DNA of 64,000 nucleotides from UBA868 sp016776875 (lineage in GTDB: Bacteria; Pseudomonadota; Gammaproteobacteria; Arenicellales; UBA868), in the NCBI GenBank assembly GCA_051201585.1, contig CP179198.1:2170001-2234000 (forward strand), given 5' to 3'. Both the position numbers and the translations under genes were made by a program. The notes under the pieces are model-generated. The model was given only the letters and a program-made list of their open reading frames with translations. It had not been told where the DNA came from and ran no database searches. Positions 18,893 to 27,157 of this stretch are shown piece after piece (the first letter of the stretch is position 1; every line of letters starts with the position of its first letter).

Positions 18893-19741
18893 TCATGACA
18901 ATTCAATCATCAGGGGTTGGTGATCCGATGCGCCCGTCTCGGTATTCACCAGCAGCTGGCTCAATTGGGTCACACACTCACCCGCTAGAAAAAAATAATC
19001 CCGACAGTGAGGACCTTCAGGCCACTGGAACCGATCGTGGACGCCACAGGTCGGCGGATAAGGCTGACCTGGAGAATATTTTTCCCATGCATCAATTAGG
19101 TTTTGATCACTAGAGCCAAAAGGCCTTATCAATGCTTGATACTCGTCAGAATCCGGCAACATATTAAAGTCGCCACACATCACCACATCCACAGGTCGGG
19201 GTACAAATTGATAAGGGCCATCTGCTTCGGATCGGGGTGGACTTAATTGCTCCGCCACGGCCTCCTCATGCAATTCCCGTAGCCGGACGGCTTGGGCGAC
19301 TCGCTGTCGGGCGCTGTGAAACTCGAGATGGGTCGTAATCACCCGACGGGGACCCCGTTCAGTATCAATTACGATTTCGGTTGCCTGCCGTGCCATCTGC
19401 TTCCGCTCGACATCTGCAGGCCGAGGCAGAAGATGCGAACCAGAAGAAAGAATAGGCAGTCTCGAGAAAATTGCGTTTCCGTATTGCCACCGTCCTGACG
19501 GACCTGACGCCTCAATGGCTGGACCAAAAACACCCTCATAGTCTCGAAAGAGTTCAGCAAGTTCAGACATTTGATCAGGCCGATCATCCGAGTTAAAAAC
19601 TGATAGTCCCCGGGACACCTCCTGAAGGCAAATAACATCCGGCGCACCCATCGCCTCAATCTCATGCGCAATTCTAGAAAGCGAAACCTGATCATCACAC
19701 CCTTTGCCGTTCTGAATATTCCAGGAAAGAATCCGAATCAT
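18893..19741 (-). CDS. Endonuclease/exonuclease/phosphatase (EEP) family hydrolase
   Basis: A 282-residue metal-dependent phosphodiesterase of the EEP superfamily. The conserved residues are visible in order: Asn in SWNIQ, Glu in CLQEV, His in THLEFH, Asp and Asn in CGDFNMLPDS, and Asp-His in SDHQP. It has no signal peptide, so it acts in the cytoplasm. It overlaps ugpE by 4 bases and occupies the place where many Ugp operons carry the glycerophosphodiesterase UgpQ. A glycerophosphodiester substrate is therefore plausible but not shown. Confidence 0.83.
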   Translation of the reverse strand: MIRILSWNIQNGKGCDDQVSLSRIAHEIEAMGAPDVICLQEVSRGLSVFNSDDRPDQMSELAELFRDYEGVFGPAIEASGPSGRWQYGNAIFSRLPILSSGSHLLPRPADVERKQMARQATEIVIDTERGPRRVITTHLEFHSARQRVAQAVRLRELHEEAVAEQLSPPRSEADGPYQFVPRPVDVVMCGDFNMLPDSDEYQALIRPFGSSDQNLIDAWEKYSPGQPYPPTCGVHDRFQWPEGPHCRDYFFLAGECVTQLSQLLVNTETGASDHQPLMIELS

Positions 19742-20574
19742 TTGATACCTGAGTGCATGAATGACTGAATAAATTGTCGTTGAAATAATAAAAAGGCAAT
19801 CAATAAAGGCGCAACTGATAACAAGGTCGCCGCGGAAACAATAGACCAGTCTACGCCTGACTCGGGAGCGCCAAAGATTCCAAGACCAACAGTCAACGGT
19901 CGAGTCTCAACGGAATTCGACACCACCAAAGGCCATAAAAAATTATTCCAGTGGTGACTGATCGACACCAGTCCATAAGCGAGATAAGTCGGCCGGGCGA
20001 GCGGCACATAAACCCGCCACAGAATCCCGAATAAACCACACCCCTCGAGTCGCGCCGCCTCTTCCAACTCTTTTGGGGTCGATTTGAAGGCTTGGCGAAG
20101 CAAAAAAATCCCAAACGCACTGGCCATGTAAGGTAACCCGATGCCGGTAATCGTATCAATGAAACCAAGCTTTGCCAGAGTGCTGTAGTTCTCAACAATC
20201 AAGATCTCTGGCGCAATCATCAACTGAACCAGTACCAGTGCAAACGCAATATGACTTCCGGCAAAATTAAAACGGGCGAACGCGTAGGCTGCGAGTGTAC
20301 ACACAAATAACTGGGACAATAAGAGCATTGTCACCAAAATAAAGGTGTTTATTCCATAGCGTATGAACGGCGCTTGAGACAACGCCTCTCTGAAATTGTC
20401 TAGCGTCAACGGCGCAAAAAGATCAAAGTGAATAGCGTACTCACTTCCATGAAACGCGGCCCAAAACGCGTAGAGCAACGGCGAAATCCACAGAATCGCG
20501 AGTGCCCATGCTGCAATCGTTTCGAGACCGAACGAAACAATAGAGGAGCGGGCTTTAAGTGCTAACTCACTCAT
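19738..20574 (-). CDS. ugpE: Glycerol-3-phosphate-type ABC transporter permease UgpE
   Basis: A 278-residue inner-membrane permease of the carbohydrate uptake CUT1 group, with about six hydrophobic segments. The cytoplasmic loop reads ELEEAARLEGCGLFGILWRVYVPLA in total, the EAA motif that contacts the ATPase. The length is normal for UgpE/MalG-type subunits. It overlaps ugpA upstream and the EEP gene downstream by 4 bases each. The assignment to glycerol 3-phosphate rests on the glpR and glpD genes at the two ends of the operon. Confidence 0.86.
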   Translation of the reverse strand: MSELALKARSSIVSFGLETIAAWALAILWISPLLYAFWAAFHGSEYAIHFDLFAPLTLDNFREALSQAPFIRYGINTFILVTMLLLSQLFVCTLAAYAFARFNFAGSHIAFALVLVQLMIAPEILIVENYSTLAKLGFIDTITGIGLPYMASAFGIFLLRQAFKSTPKELEEAARLEGCGLFGILWRVYVPLARPTYLAYGLVSISHHWNNFLWPLVVSNSVETRPLTVGLGIFGAPESGVDWSIVSAATLLSVAPLLIAFLLFQRQFIQSFMHSGIK

Positions 20575-21446
20575 CGGTAGTGAATCCGCCGATCAAGTAG
20601 GAAAAATTGGACCAGCGACATCAGCGCCAGAATAAAAAGCAAGACTACAGTCAATGTCGCCGCGTAGTTAGTATCAAAATAAGAAAAGGCGTTCTCGTAT
20701 ATGTAGTACAGCAGGAGATTGCTGGCGTTATCCGGCCCTCCTTTTGTGAGCACAAAAAGATGATCCACTAACTTAAACGAATTTAAAACCGCGTTAATCA
20801 GTACAAATAAGGTGGTCGGCATAAGCAGTGGAAAGACGACTCGCCAGAAATAATACCACCGCGAAGCGCCTTCGAGGCGCGCGGCCTCTTCCAGTTCGGG
20901 TGAAAGATTCTGCAACGCAGCGAGATAAAAAATCATGAAGAAACCAGCTTCTTTCCAGACCGTCATGATGATGATTGCCGGCAGCACCGTCGACGGATCA
21001 CCCAGCCAGTTATGACCCGGGATACCAAAAACCGAGAGCACCTGATCAATCAAACCAATATCAGGCGAGTAGAAAAAAAGCCAGATATTAGCGACCGCAA
21101 TCATCGGAAGTATAGTGGGCGTAAAATAGGCAAGCCGCAAAAACGGACGACCCGGCAAGGCACGATTTACGAGTAGTGCCATCGCGATTGCAAGCGCGAT
21201 TGAAACCGGAATAGTGCCGACCGCAAACCAAAAATTATTAATCAGGACTTTCCAAAAAATCGGATCCTCCATCATAAACTCATAGTTGCCGATGCCGATA
21301 AATCGGGACGGACGCACAATATTTCCTTTCGAAAAAGTGCTCTCAAAAACGGTAGCAAGCGTCGGAAAATGAGTGAACGCAATCAGCAGTATGGCCGCTG
21401 GCGTCAGCAGCAGCCACCCATAAACATGTCGCATTGCAGGATGCAT
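20571..21446 (-). CDS. ugpA: Glycerol-3-phosphate-type ABC transporter permease UgpA
   Basis: A 291-residue partner permease with an N-terminal transmembrane helix (LLLTPAAILLIAFTHFP), about six membrane segments and the EAA loop ELEEAARLEGASRWYYFW. The order after ugpB and before ugpE is that of the classical Ugp system. It is separated from ugpB by 70 bases that contain a very stable stem-loop, which may lower its expression relative to the binding protein. Confidence 0.87.
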   Translation of the reverse strand: MHPAMRHVYGWLLLTPAAILLIAFTHFPTLATVFESTFSKGNIVRPSRFIGIGNYEFMMEDPIFWKVLINNFWFAVGTIPVSIALAIAMALLVNRALPGRPFLRLAYFTPTILPMIAVANIWLFFYSPDIGLIDQVLSVFGIPGHNWLGDPSTVLPAIIIMTVWKEAGFFMIFYLAALQNLSPELEEAARLEGASRWYYFWRVVFPLLMPTTLFVLINAVLNSFKLVDHLFVLTKGGPDNASNLLLYYIYENAFSYFDTNYAATLTVVLLFILALMSLVQFFLLDRRIHYR

Positions 21447-21474
21447 CTGAATATTTTCTATCGAGATATAAAGC

Positions 21475-21509
21475 GACCAACAGCGGCAGACAGTCCGCCG
21501 CTGTTGGTC
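21475..21509 (-). other. 13-bp perfect stem-loop between ugpB and ugpA
   Basis: GACCAACAGCGGC (21475-21487) pairs perfectly with GCCGCTGTTGGTC (21497-21509) around a 9-base loop. It begins 7 bases after the ugpB stop on the - strand and has no T tail, so it is not a standard terminator. Such hairpins between a binding-protein gene and its permease genes usually protect the upstream mRNA from 3' decay, which raises binding protein over permease. That function is inferred. Confidence 0.7.
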
Positions 21510-21516
21510 CCCTCAA

Positions 21517-22797
21517 TTACTGATATGGCTTCAGTAAACGCACTGCTTCGGCCTGCGCGTCACCTAGCGCATCAGCAGCAGATTTTGAACCCGTAAGCGT
21601 GGCCTGAATCGCATCGTCGAGCGCTTTTCTGACCCGTCCGGTTTGAAAAGTAGATAACTCGGCAGTCGCAAACTCTAACTGATCGCGAGCAACTGCTGCG
21701 TATGGAAACTCTTTAACATAGTTACGTAATTTCTCGGTCTCATAAGCCGCTGGACTCACACCCATATAACCTGTTTTCATTGACCACTCTCCCGATCGCT
21801 CAGGACTGGTCATGAACTTGATGAGCTTCATGGCCGCTGTGCGCTCCTCAGGAGAGGTCTTTTTGAATATATAGAAGTTACCCCCACCCGTTGGTGTTCC
21901 GCGCCGCTTGTTTGCAGGCAACATTGCCACGCCGAAATCAAACTTGGCGTTTTTCTTGACTGTCGTCAAGTTACCCGTGGAATGCCACATGATTGCGGTC
22001 TTGCCTTCGAGGAAGTTTTTACGCAGCGTGCCCCACTCAATCGTGCCCTCGGGCATGATTTTATGTTTCGAACCGAGGTCCTTCCAAAACTGAAGAGCTT
22101 CAACGGTAGCCGGCGCATCAAAATAAGTCGTATCACCTGCGTTGTTCATCAACACCTGGTCATTTTGCATCGATAGCGCGCCAAACATCCAATACGGATA
22201 ACCGGTCGACGGAATCATCGCGCCCCATTGGGACCCATCTGCTTTCGTTAACTTCTTTCCGGCCTCAACAAGCTCTGCCCAAGTCGCTGGTGGATTCTCA
22301 GGATCCAGTCCTGCAGCTCGAAACAAATCCTTGTTGTAATACATCACAATCGTTGATCGCTGAAAAGGAATACCCCAAGTCTTGCCAGCAGTGCGACCGT
22401 TTTCCATCAACGTGGGGTAGAACGAGTTCAGCCACGCTTGGTCATCAGCGGTGGTCGCGATATCGTCAAACGAAATGATCGCGTCCTGCTCGATAAGCTC
22501 ATAGATATCAATTGAAAACATCACCGAAAGCTGTGCCGGCTGTCCTGCATTGAGTGCAGCCAAAGCCTTTACACGAGCATCGTTATAGTTTCCGGCGTAA
22601 ATTGCCTTGACGTCGATATCGGGGTTTTCTTTCATAAAATCGGCGACCAACCCATCGACAATTTTTGTCAAAGATCCACCCACAGCAACGGGGTAATACA
22701 TCGTAAGTTCTGTTTTTGCCTGCGCTATCACAGCGGTCAAGCTGAGGCACACTGCAGCAGTAAGCTGTAACAGCGCGCGTTTTGTCTTAACTAACAT
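21517..22797 (-). CDS. ugpB: Glycerol-3-phosphate-type ABC transporter substrate-binding protein UgpB
   Basis: A 426-residue periplasmic binding protein. Residues 1-27 form a signal peptide ending AQAKT. The mature part has the extracellular solute-binding family 1 pattern: TWAELVEAGKKLTKADG, WGIPFQRSTIVMYYNKDLF and a late FMTSPERSGEW. The WGIPFQRST block is characteristic of UgpB-like proteins. A strong ribosome-binding site (AGGAGG) lies at good spacing before the ATG, fitting high expression. The exact ligand (glycerol 3-phosphate or a glycerophosphodiester) is inferred from the operon. Confidence 0.88.
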   Translation of the reverse strand: MLVKTKRALLQLTAAVCLSLTAVIAQAKTELTMYYPVAVGGSLTKIVDGLVADFMKENPDIDVKAIYAGNYNDARVKALAALNAGQPAQLSVMFSIDIYELIEQDAIISFDDIATTADDQAWLNSFYPTLMENGRTAGKTWGIPFQRSTIVMYYNKDLFRAAGLDPENPPATWAELVEAGKKLTKADGSQWGAMIPSTGYPYWMFGALSMQNDQVLMNNAGDTTYFDAPATVEALQFWKDLGSKHKIMPEGTIEWGTLRKNFLEGKTAIMWHSTGNLTTVKKNAKFDFGVAMLPANKRRGTPTGGGNFYIFKKTSPEERTAAMKLIKFMTSPERSGEWSMKTGYMGVSPAAYETEKLRNYVKEFPYAAVARDQLEFATAELSTFQTGRVRKALDDAIQATLTGSKSAADALGDAQAEAVRLLKPYQ

Positions 22798-22939
22798 CCC
22801 TGCTTCCTCCTAATTGTTTTACTTCACGTTTTTGGGACTCATTGAAACAACAGATAAGTGCGGACAAGTCCCGTTTTCCCCACTCAAAATTCAATTCGTT
22901 TGATTTTTTCCTGTCTTGGATCAGATCAAAACACTGCAG

Positions 22940-23947
22940 TCATTCAATCCGATCCCCCTGCTGATCAAACAGATGGACGTCCTGATCGTTCCACTCAATG
23001 TTTAAATGCTCCCCCTGAAACACATTGGGTCGCCCTTCAATTCTTGCGAGAATCAAGGCGGCGCCGTGTTTCAACTTCACCACCGTTTCTGCACCCATGT
23101 AGTCAACAGCCAAAACTTCGACCGACAATCCATTCTGAGAAAATCGAATTTTTTCAGGCCGAATACCCATAAACCGGGCGCGCTTTTCACCCTCAAGCGC
23201 TATCCCTAAATCGGCGCGGTCAATCACATTCATAGGCGGGGTGCCGATGAACTCAGCAACAAAACCTGTAGCGGGTTCCTCATATAATTTAAGCGGCGTT
23301 CCGACCTGCGCAATTTCCCCCTTACGTAACAAAATAACCTGATCAGCCAAAGACATCGCTTCGGTTTGATCATGCGTGACATAAATCATCGTCAGCTTCA
23401 GGCTCTTTTGCAGCAGGTGAATCTCATCGCGCATCTCGGCCCTCAACTTCGCATCCAGATTTGAGAGCGGCTCATCCATCAAGCAGATCGGCTGCTTTGA
23501 AACGATCGTTCTTGCAAGTGCAACGCGCTGGCGCTGGCCACCAGACAGCTGCGACGGTTTGCGCTGCAGGAAATCTTGGAGTCCAACCATTTCAGCGGCC
23601 TCACGCAAACGTTTTTCGCGCTCGGTCGCACCCACTTTCCGGACCTTCAAGCCAAAAAGAATATTTTCTCGAACATCCAAGTGCGGAAACAGTGCGTACG
23701 ACTGGAAAACCATTGAGACACCACGTTTGGCAGGATCTTCATGGGTAATATCTCGACCGTCGATTCGCACTTGCCCTTCCTCTACCGTCTCAAGGCCTGC
23801 AATCATTCTCAAAATTGTCGACTTGCCGCAGCCCGAGGGTCCCAGAAGGACCGTTAACGTGCCGCTTTTGGCGACAAAAGACACATCGTTAACAGCCCGC
23901 GTTGCGCCCCAGTCTTTGATTAAATGATCAATTCGAAGTTCGGTCAC
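22940..23947 (-). CDS. ugpC: Glycerol-3-phosphate-type ABC transporter ATP-binding protein UgpC
   Basis: A 335-residue MalK/UgpC-type ATPase: Walker A GPSGCGKS, Q-loop MVFQSYALFPH, signature LSGGQRQR, Walker B PICLMDEPLSNLD and H-loop VTHDQTEA. A C-terminal TOBE regulatory domain (GIRPEKIRF) follows. The GTG start shares its G with the TAG stop of the preceding repressor gene. Unusually, the ATPase gene comes before ugpB; 142 bases without a clear terminator separate them. Confidence 0.88.
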   Translation of the reverse strand: MTELRIDHLIKDWGATRAVNDVSFVAKSGTLTVLLGPSGCGKSTILRMIAGLETVEEGQVRIDGRDITHEDPAKRGVSMVFQSYALFPHLDVRENILFGLKVRKVGATEREKRLREAAEMVGLQDFLQRKPSQLSGGQRQRVALARTIVSKQPICLMDEPLSNLDAKLRAEMRDEIHLLQKSLKLTMIYVTHDQTEAMSLADQVILLRKGEIAQVGTPLKLYEEPATGFVAEFIGTPPMNVIDRADLGIALEGEKRARFMGIRPEKIRFSQNGLSVEVLAVDYMGAETVVKLKHGAALILARIEGRPNVFQGEHLNIEWNDQDVHLFDQQGDRIE

Positions 23948-24738
23948 TAGGCCGACCTCTCGTCGCAGATCACTAATTCCGCGTCGGAATCATCTATTCG
24001 ATCGATGATTTCTCTAGAAGGCTCGCGATCTGTAAATATTTTGGTTACCTGGGTAATTTGCCCACCACGTACATGGGCCGACCGACCGAACTTACTGTGA
24101 TCCAAAACCAGAAATGTGGACCGGCTGTTCTCATGGATTAGCTGGCGAGCCCGGACCTCACGCTCACTAAAATCAAGAAGCGTACCGTCCGCTTCGACGC
24201 CGGCCACGCCATAAATGCCATAATCAAAAAGATAAGAAGATAAGAAAGTTTCTAGACCTGCACCGAGAACATCCCCATCGCTATTTCTTACTTTTCCACC
24301 CGCAACATTTACCTCAAAGGTTGGATTCGCGCAGGCCAACAGGGCAATATTGAGATTGTTGGTAAACACTTTTAACGCATCATGATGCAGCAAGGCTGCG
24401 GCAACTGACTCAGGTGTTGTCCCAATGCTAAAAGCTAACGATGTGTTATCCGGGATCTGGGATGCCACTTTTCGTGCAATAGCCTGTTTTTCACCCCTCA
24501 ATAAAACTTGCCGTGACCCGTAGGCAATGTTGCCGCTGGGTAAAGGCTTTTCAACACCGCCGTGACGACGACGCGCAAGACCCGCCTCACAAAGCACATT
24601 TAAATCTCGCCGAATCGTCTGGGCTGTCACGGAATAACGCTCAGACAGACCGTCAACCGACAAAAATTCCGATTCAATCAATAGTGCGGTGATTTCAGCT
24701 TGTCTTACAGATAAGTCCACCATGATTAGACTTCCCAA
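23947..24738 (-). CDS. DeoR/GlpR family transcriptional regulator
   Basis: A 263-residue regulator with an N-terminal DeoR helix-turn-helix (DGLSERYSVTAQTIRRDLN, then GLARRRHGGVE) and a C-terminal sugar-phosphate sensor domain (SIGTTPESVA, VFTNNLNIA, GGKVRN). It heads the ugp-glpD operon and overlaps ugpC by one base, so it very likely is the GlpR-like repressor of its own operon, relieved by glycerol 3-phosphate. That ligand is inferred from the operon. A candidate operator lies in the upstream gap. Confidence 0.88.
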   Translation of the reverse strand: MGSLIMVDLSVRQAEITALLIESEFLSVDGLSERYSVTAQTIRRDLNVLCEAGLARRRHGGVEKPLPSGNIAYGSRQVLLRGEKQAIARKVASQIPDNTSLAFSIGTTPESVAAALLHHDALKVFTNNLNIALLACANPTFEVNVAGGKVRNSDGDVLGAGLETFLSSYLFDYGIYGVAGVEADGTLLDFSEREVRARQLIHENSRSTFLVLDHSKFGRSAHVRGGQITQVTKIFTDREPSREIIDRIDDSDAELVICDERSA

Positions 24739-25055
24739 AAATCGCTAGCATGTTCGCCTGAATGGTTATTTATGCGCTTTTGAACATTATTTAGCAAGTT
24801 ATATTTTCATTTGAACGTTCATAAAAACTATAACGATGGCATCGTAATTCACTGTTTTATTTGGATTTCTGATCGAACCAGCGGATTTGGTTATTTCACC
24901 GGACCCCATTGAAATAACAAAAGAATTCAATTCTTGAGCAATCTGGCCCCTATCGAGAACGATCAGGGTGGAACATCACCTAAGCGCGTCGCGCTTTAAA
25001 CTCGGCCGGTTAGCGCCTTAATTTTTTTCCAATCGGTCCTGACACGTCAGCCAAA
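24739..25055. promoter_or_regulatory. Promoter/operator region of the ugp-glpD operon
   Basis: No gene is visible. Upstream of the repressor start (24738) lie a perfect palindrome TGAACGTTCA (24812-24821), a half-site TGAACA (24781-24786) and TGTTCG (about 24751). The spacing of TTC/GAA half-sites recalls GlpR/DeoR operators, so this is a candidate autoregulatory site. A second small palindrome ACGATGGCATCGT is at 24833-24845. The rest (to 25055) is the 3' side of the RiPP transporter gene and shows a CTGACGTGTCAG palindrome without a T tail. Confidence 0.45.
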
Positions 25056-27155
25056 TCAGCCTGCCTGCTGTTTTGACATCATCGATGTAAACAGGCCACC
25101 TTTTTGCATCAAGTCCTCAAATGTTCCGGACTCACAAATTGCTCCATTTTCTAAAACAAAAATTCGATCTGCATCTTGAATCGTGCTTAACCGGTGTGCA
25201 ATCGCGATGCGGGTCACGTTTCGCTGCTTAAGACTGGCCGTCACAATTGCCTGGGTATTGTTATCCAGCGCACTGGTGGCCTCGTCCAGTAACAGTATTC
25301 TTGGATTTTTTACTAATGCTCTGGCGATTAAGAGCCGTTGTTTTTGTCCGCCAGAAATATTGCCACCACCCTCACTAATCATGGTGTGAATACCCATCGG
25401 CATTTGCTCGATATCCTCAGCGAGTCCGGCGTCACCTGCCGCGCGCCACACTTCGTCAATTCCAACCTTACTGCTTCCGGCAATATTCTCAACGATGGGC
25501 CCAGCAGAGACCTCTGCAGATTGCAACACGCATCCAAGCTGACTCCTGACAGCGCCGAGATCAAGCTGCTTCAAATCGTGATTATCAAATAGCACTTCGC
25601 CTTTTGTCGGATGCTCAAAGCCCACTAACAGTCTAAAAATAGTTGACTTTCCACAGCCAGACGGCCCAACCAATGCAACGGATTCACCGGGCTCGATCTC
25701 AAGGTTTATTCGTTTGAGAATAACGGGCCCATTAGCGTCATATTGAAATTCCACATCTCGAAGGCTCACCCTGCCGTCTAGAATTCCCGGACTGACGGCA
25801 CGGGCTTTGGTTTCACGTTCTGCGCTAAGAATCGGCCTGATTCGCTCAAATTTCGCGAGCATATCGAGCATTTCGATTGCTGTCTGACTCAACGATGTCA
25901 GTCCAAGTAGAAAAGTTGTCATTGCGGTGGTGAAAGCAAGAAAGATTCCGAGACTGAGTCCGCTCGTTTGCGCTCCGTCTTCAATGAGCGCCTGACCCCC
26001 GACCGCATAGACCAAAATAAGTCCCGCTAACGGTACAGAGAAATTAAGAGTGTCTACTTTATCTTCTGTCTGCTGAACACTTAATCCGACGCCGACTTGT
26101 TTTGCATACCGTTGCAACCACAATTTCAGAATGCGATCCGCCGCTCCCGCTAGCCGAATTTTGCCCACCGCGCTCGTGATCTCGAAAACAAACCCTTTAA
26201 AACTTCCCTGAAGGTCGAGCAGCTCCCTCTGGTGTTTATGGATTAAAAAGAATCCAAGCACGGTCGCGGCGAGCACAATCGAGCCAAGACTAAGCACGAT
26301 CAGCGCGAGTCGAAAGTCGTAGTAGAAAAGCAAGCCCATATTGAGTGAGGCGGTGAGCCCCACCAACAATGAACGAATACTCGTGGAGTTAAATTCCTGA
26401 GAGATCTGACTAATGGCCATCAATCGATCCAACAGATCACCGCCTGAAAATCGCCTAAAAAATGGTGCGGTTAACAACAGGACATGACAAAAAATGGCGT
26501 GCTGGGCCTTGGCGTTCACCCAAATACTAAAGCGAACAGTGGCAATTCCCTGCGCTATCGACAATAGCGCCACGCCAAACGCAGCTGCCACAAGTCCGAG
26601 ACCAATCTCTAAAACCATCCGAAGATTAGCCTCGGGGATCGCAGTATCAACAAGCACTGCGGTCGCCTGCGGCACCAACATCCCGATCAAAGTCGTCAAT
26701 AAAGCAAGCGTGACTACAAATGCGATATCTGGCCAGACCTCTTTGGCTGCCCAAAGCGGTATCTGGGACAGCTGGGCAATGTCAGTCGGCAGGGAATCCG
26801 CAAACACACGAGCGTCTACCGAAAGATGCTGGACGGACTCCTCGTCTACTCGAATCTTACGGCCGCTGCTTGGATCAATAATATGGTAGCCACGTCGAGA
26901 GCGAACCAACGCCACCGGGTATCGCTGCTCATCAAGGAATCCGAGCATGGGGCCTGAGTCCTCGTTCCACCAGTTGTCCGAAAGCAGGACATTCCTTACT
27001 CGAAGGCCTGATGCGCGAGCGATGCGTCCGATTTGAAGATTAACCTCTTCCCGATCGTCGATCGACTCCGGCGTCTGGATTTTTTTTCTGGTACTGCGAT
27101 TTACGATTGTTATCGCGTCGACCAATGCAGAGGAGTTGGAAACCGATACGGACAC
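25056..27155 (-). CDS. NHLM-type bacteriocin system ABC transporter, ATP-binding/permease protein
   Basis: A 699-residue half-transporter exporter. Residues 1-130 form an N-terminal soluble domain without a C39 peptidase. About residues 145-430 hold the membrane helices. The ATPase domain follows, with Walker A GPSGCGKST (near residue 500), signature ISGGQKQR and Walker B ILLLDEATSALD. It matches the peptidase-less partner found in NHLM/Nif11 peptide export systems (TIGR03797 type). The GTG start lies two bases after the stop of the peptidase-containing transporter. The two are expected to form a heterodimer in the inner membrane. Confidence 0.87.
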   Translation of the reverse strand: MSVSVSNSSALVDAITIVNRSTRKKIQTPESIDDREEVNLQIGRIARASGLRVRNVLLSDNWWNEDSGPMLGFLDEQRYPVALVRSRRGYHIIDPSSGRKIRVDEESVQHLSVDARVFADSLPTDIAQLSQIPLWAAKEVWPDIAFVVTLALLTTLIGMLVPQATAVLVDTAIPEANLRMVLEIGLGLVAAAFGVALLSIAQGIATVRFSIWVNAKAQHAIFCHVLLLTAPFFRRFSGGDLLDRLMAISQISQEFNSTSIRSLLVGLTASLNMGLLFYYDFRLALIVLSLGSIVLAATVLGFFLIHKHQRELLDLQGSFKGFVFEITSAVGKIRLAGAADRILKLWLQRYAKQVGVGLSVQQTEDKVDTLNFSVPLAGLILVYAVGGQALIEDGAQTSGLSLGIFLAFTTAMTTFLLGLTSLSQTAIEMLDMLAKFERIRPILSAERETKARAVSPGILDGRVSLRDVEFQYDANGPVILKRINLEIEPGESVALVGPSGCGKSTIFRLLVGFEHPTKGEVLFDNHDLKQLDLGAVRSQLGCVLQSAEVSAGPIVENIAGSSKVGIDEVWRAAGDAGLAEDIEQMPMGIHTMISEGGGNISGGQKQRLLIARALVKNPRILLLDEATSALDNNTQAIVTASLKQRNVTRIAIAHRLSTIQDADRIFVLENGAICESGTFEDLMQKGGLFTSMMSKQQAG

Positions 27156-27157
27156 CG

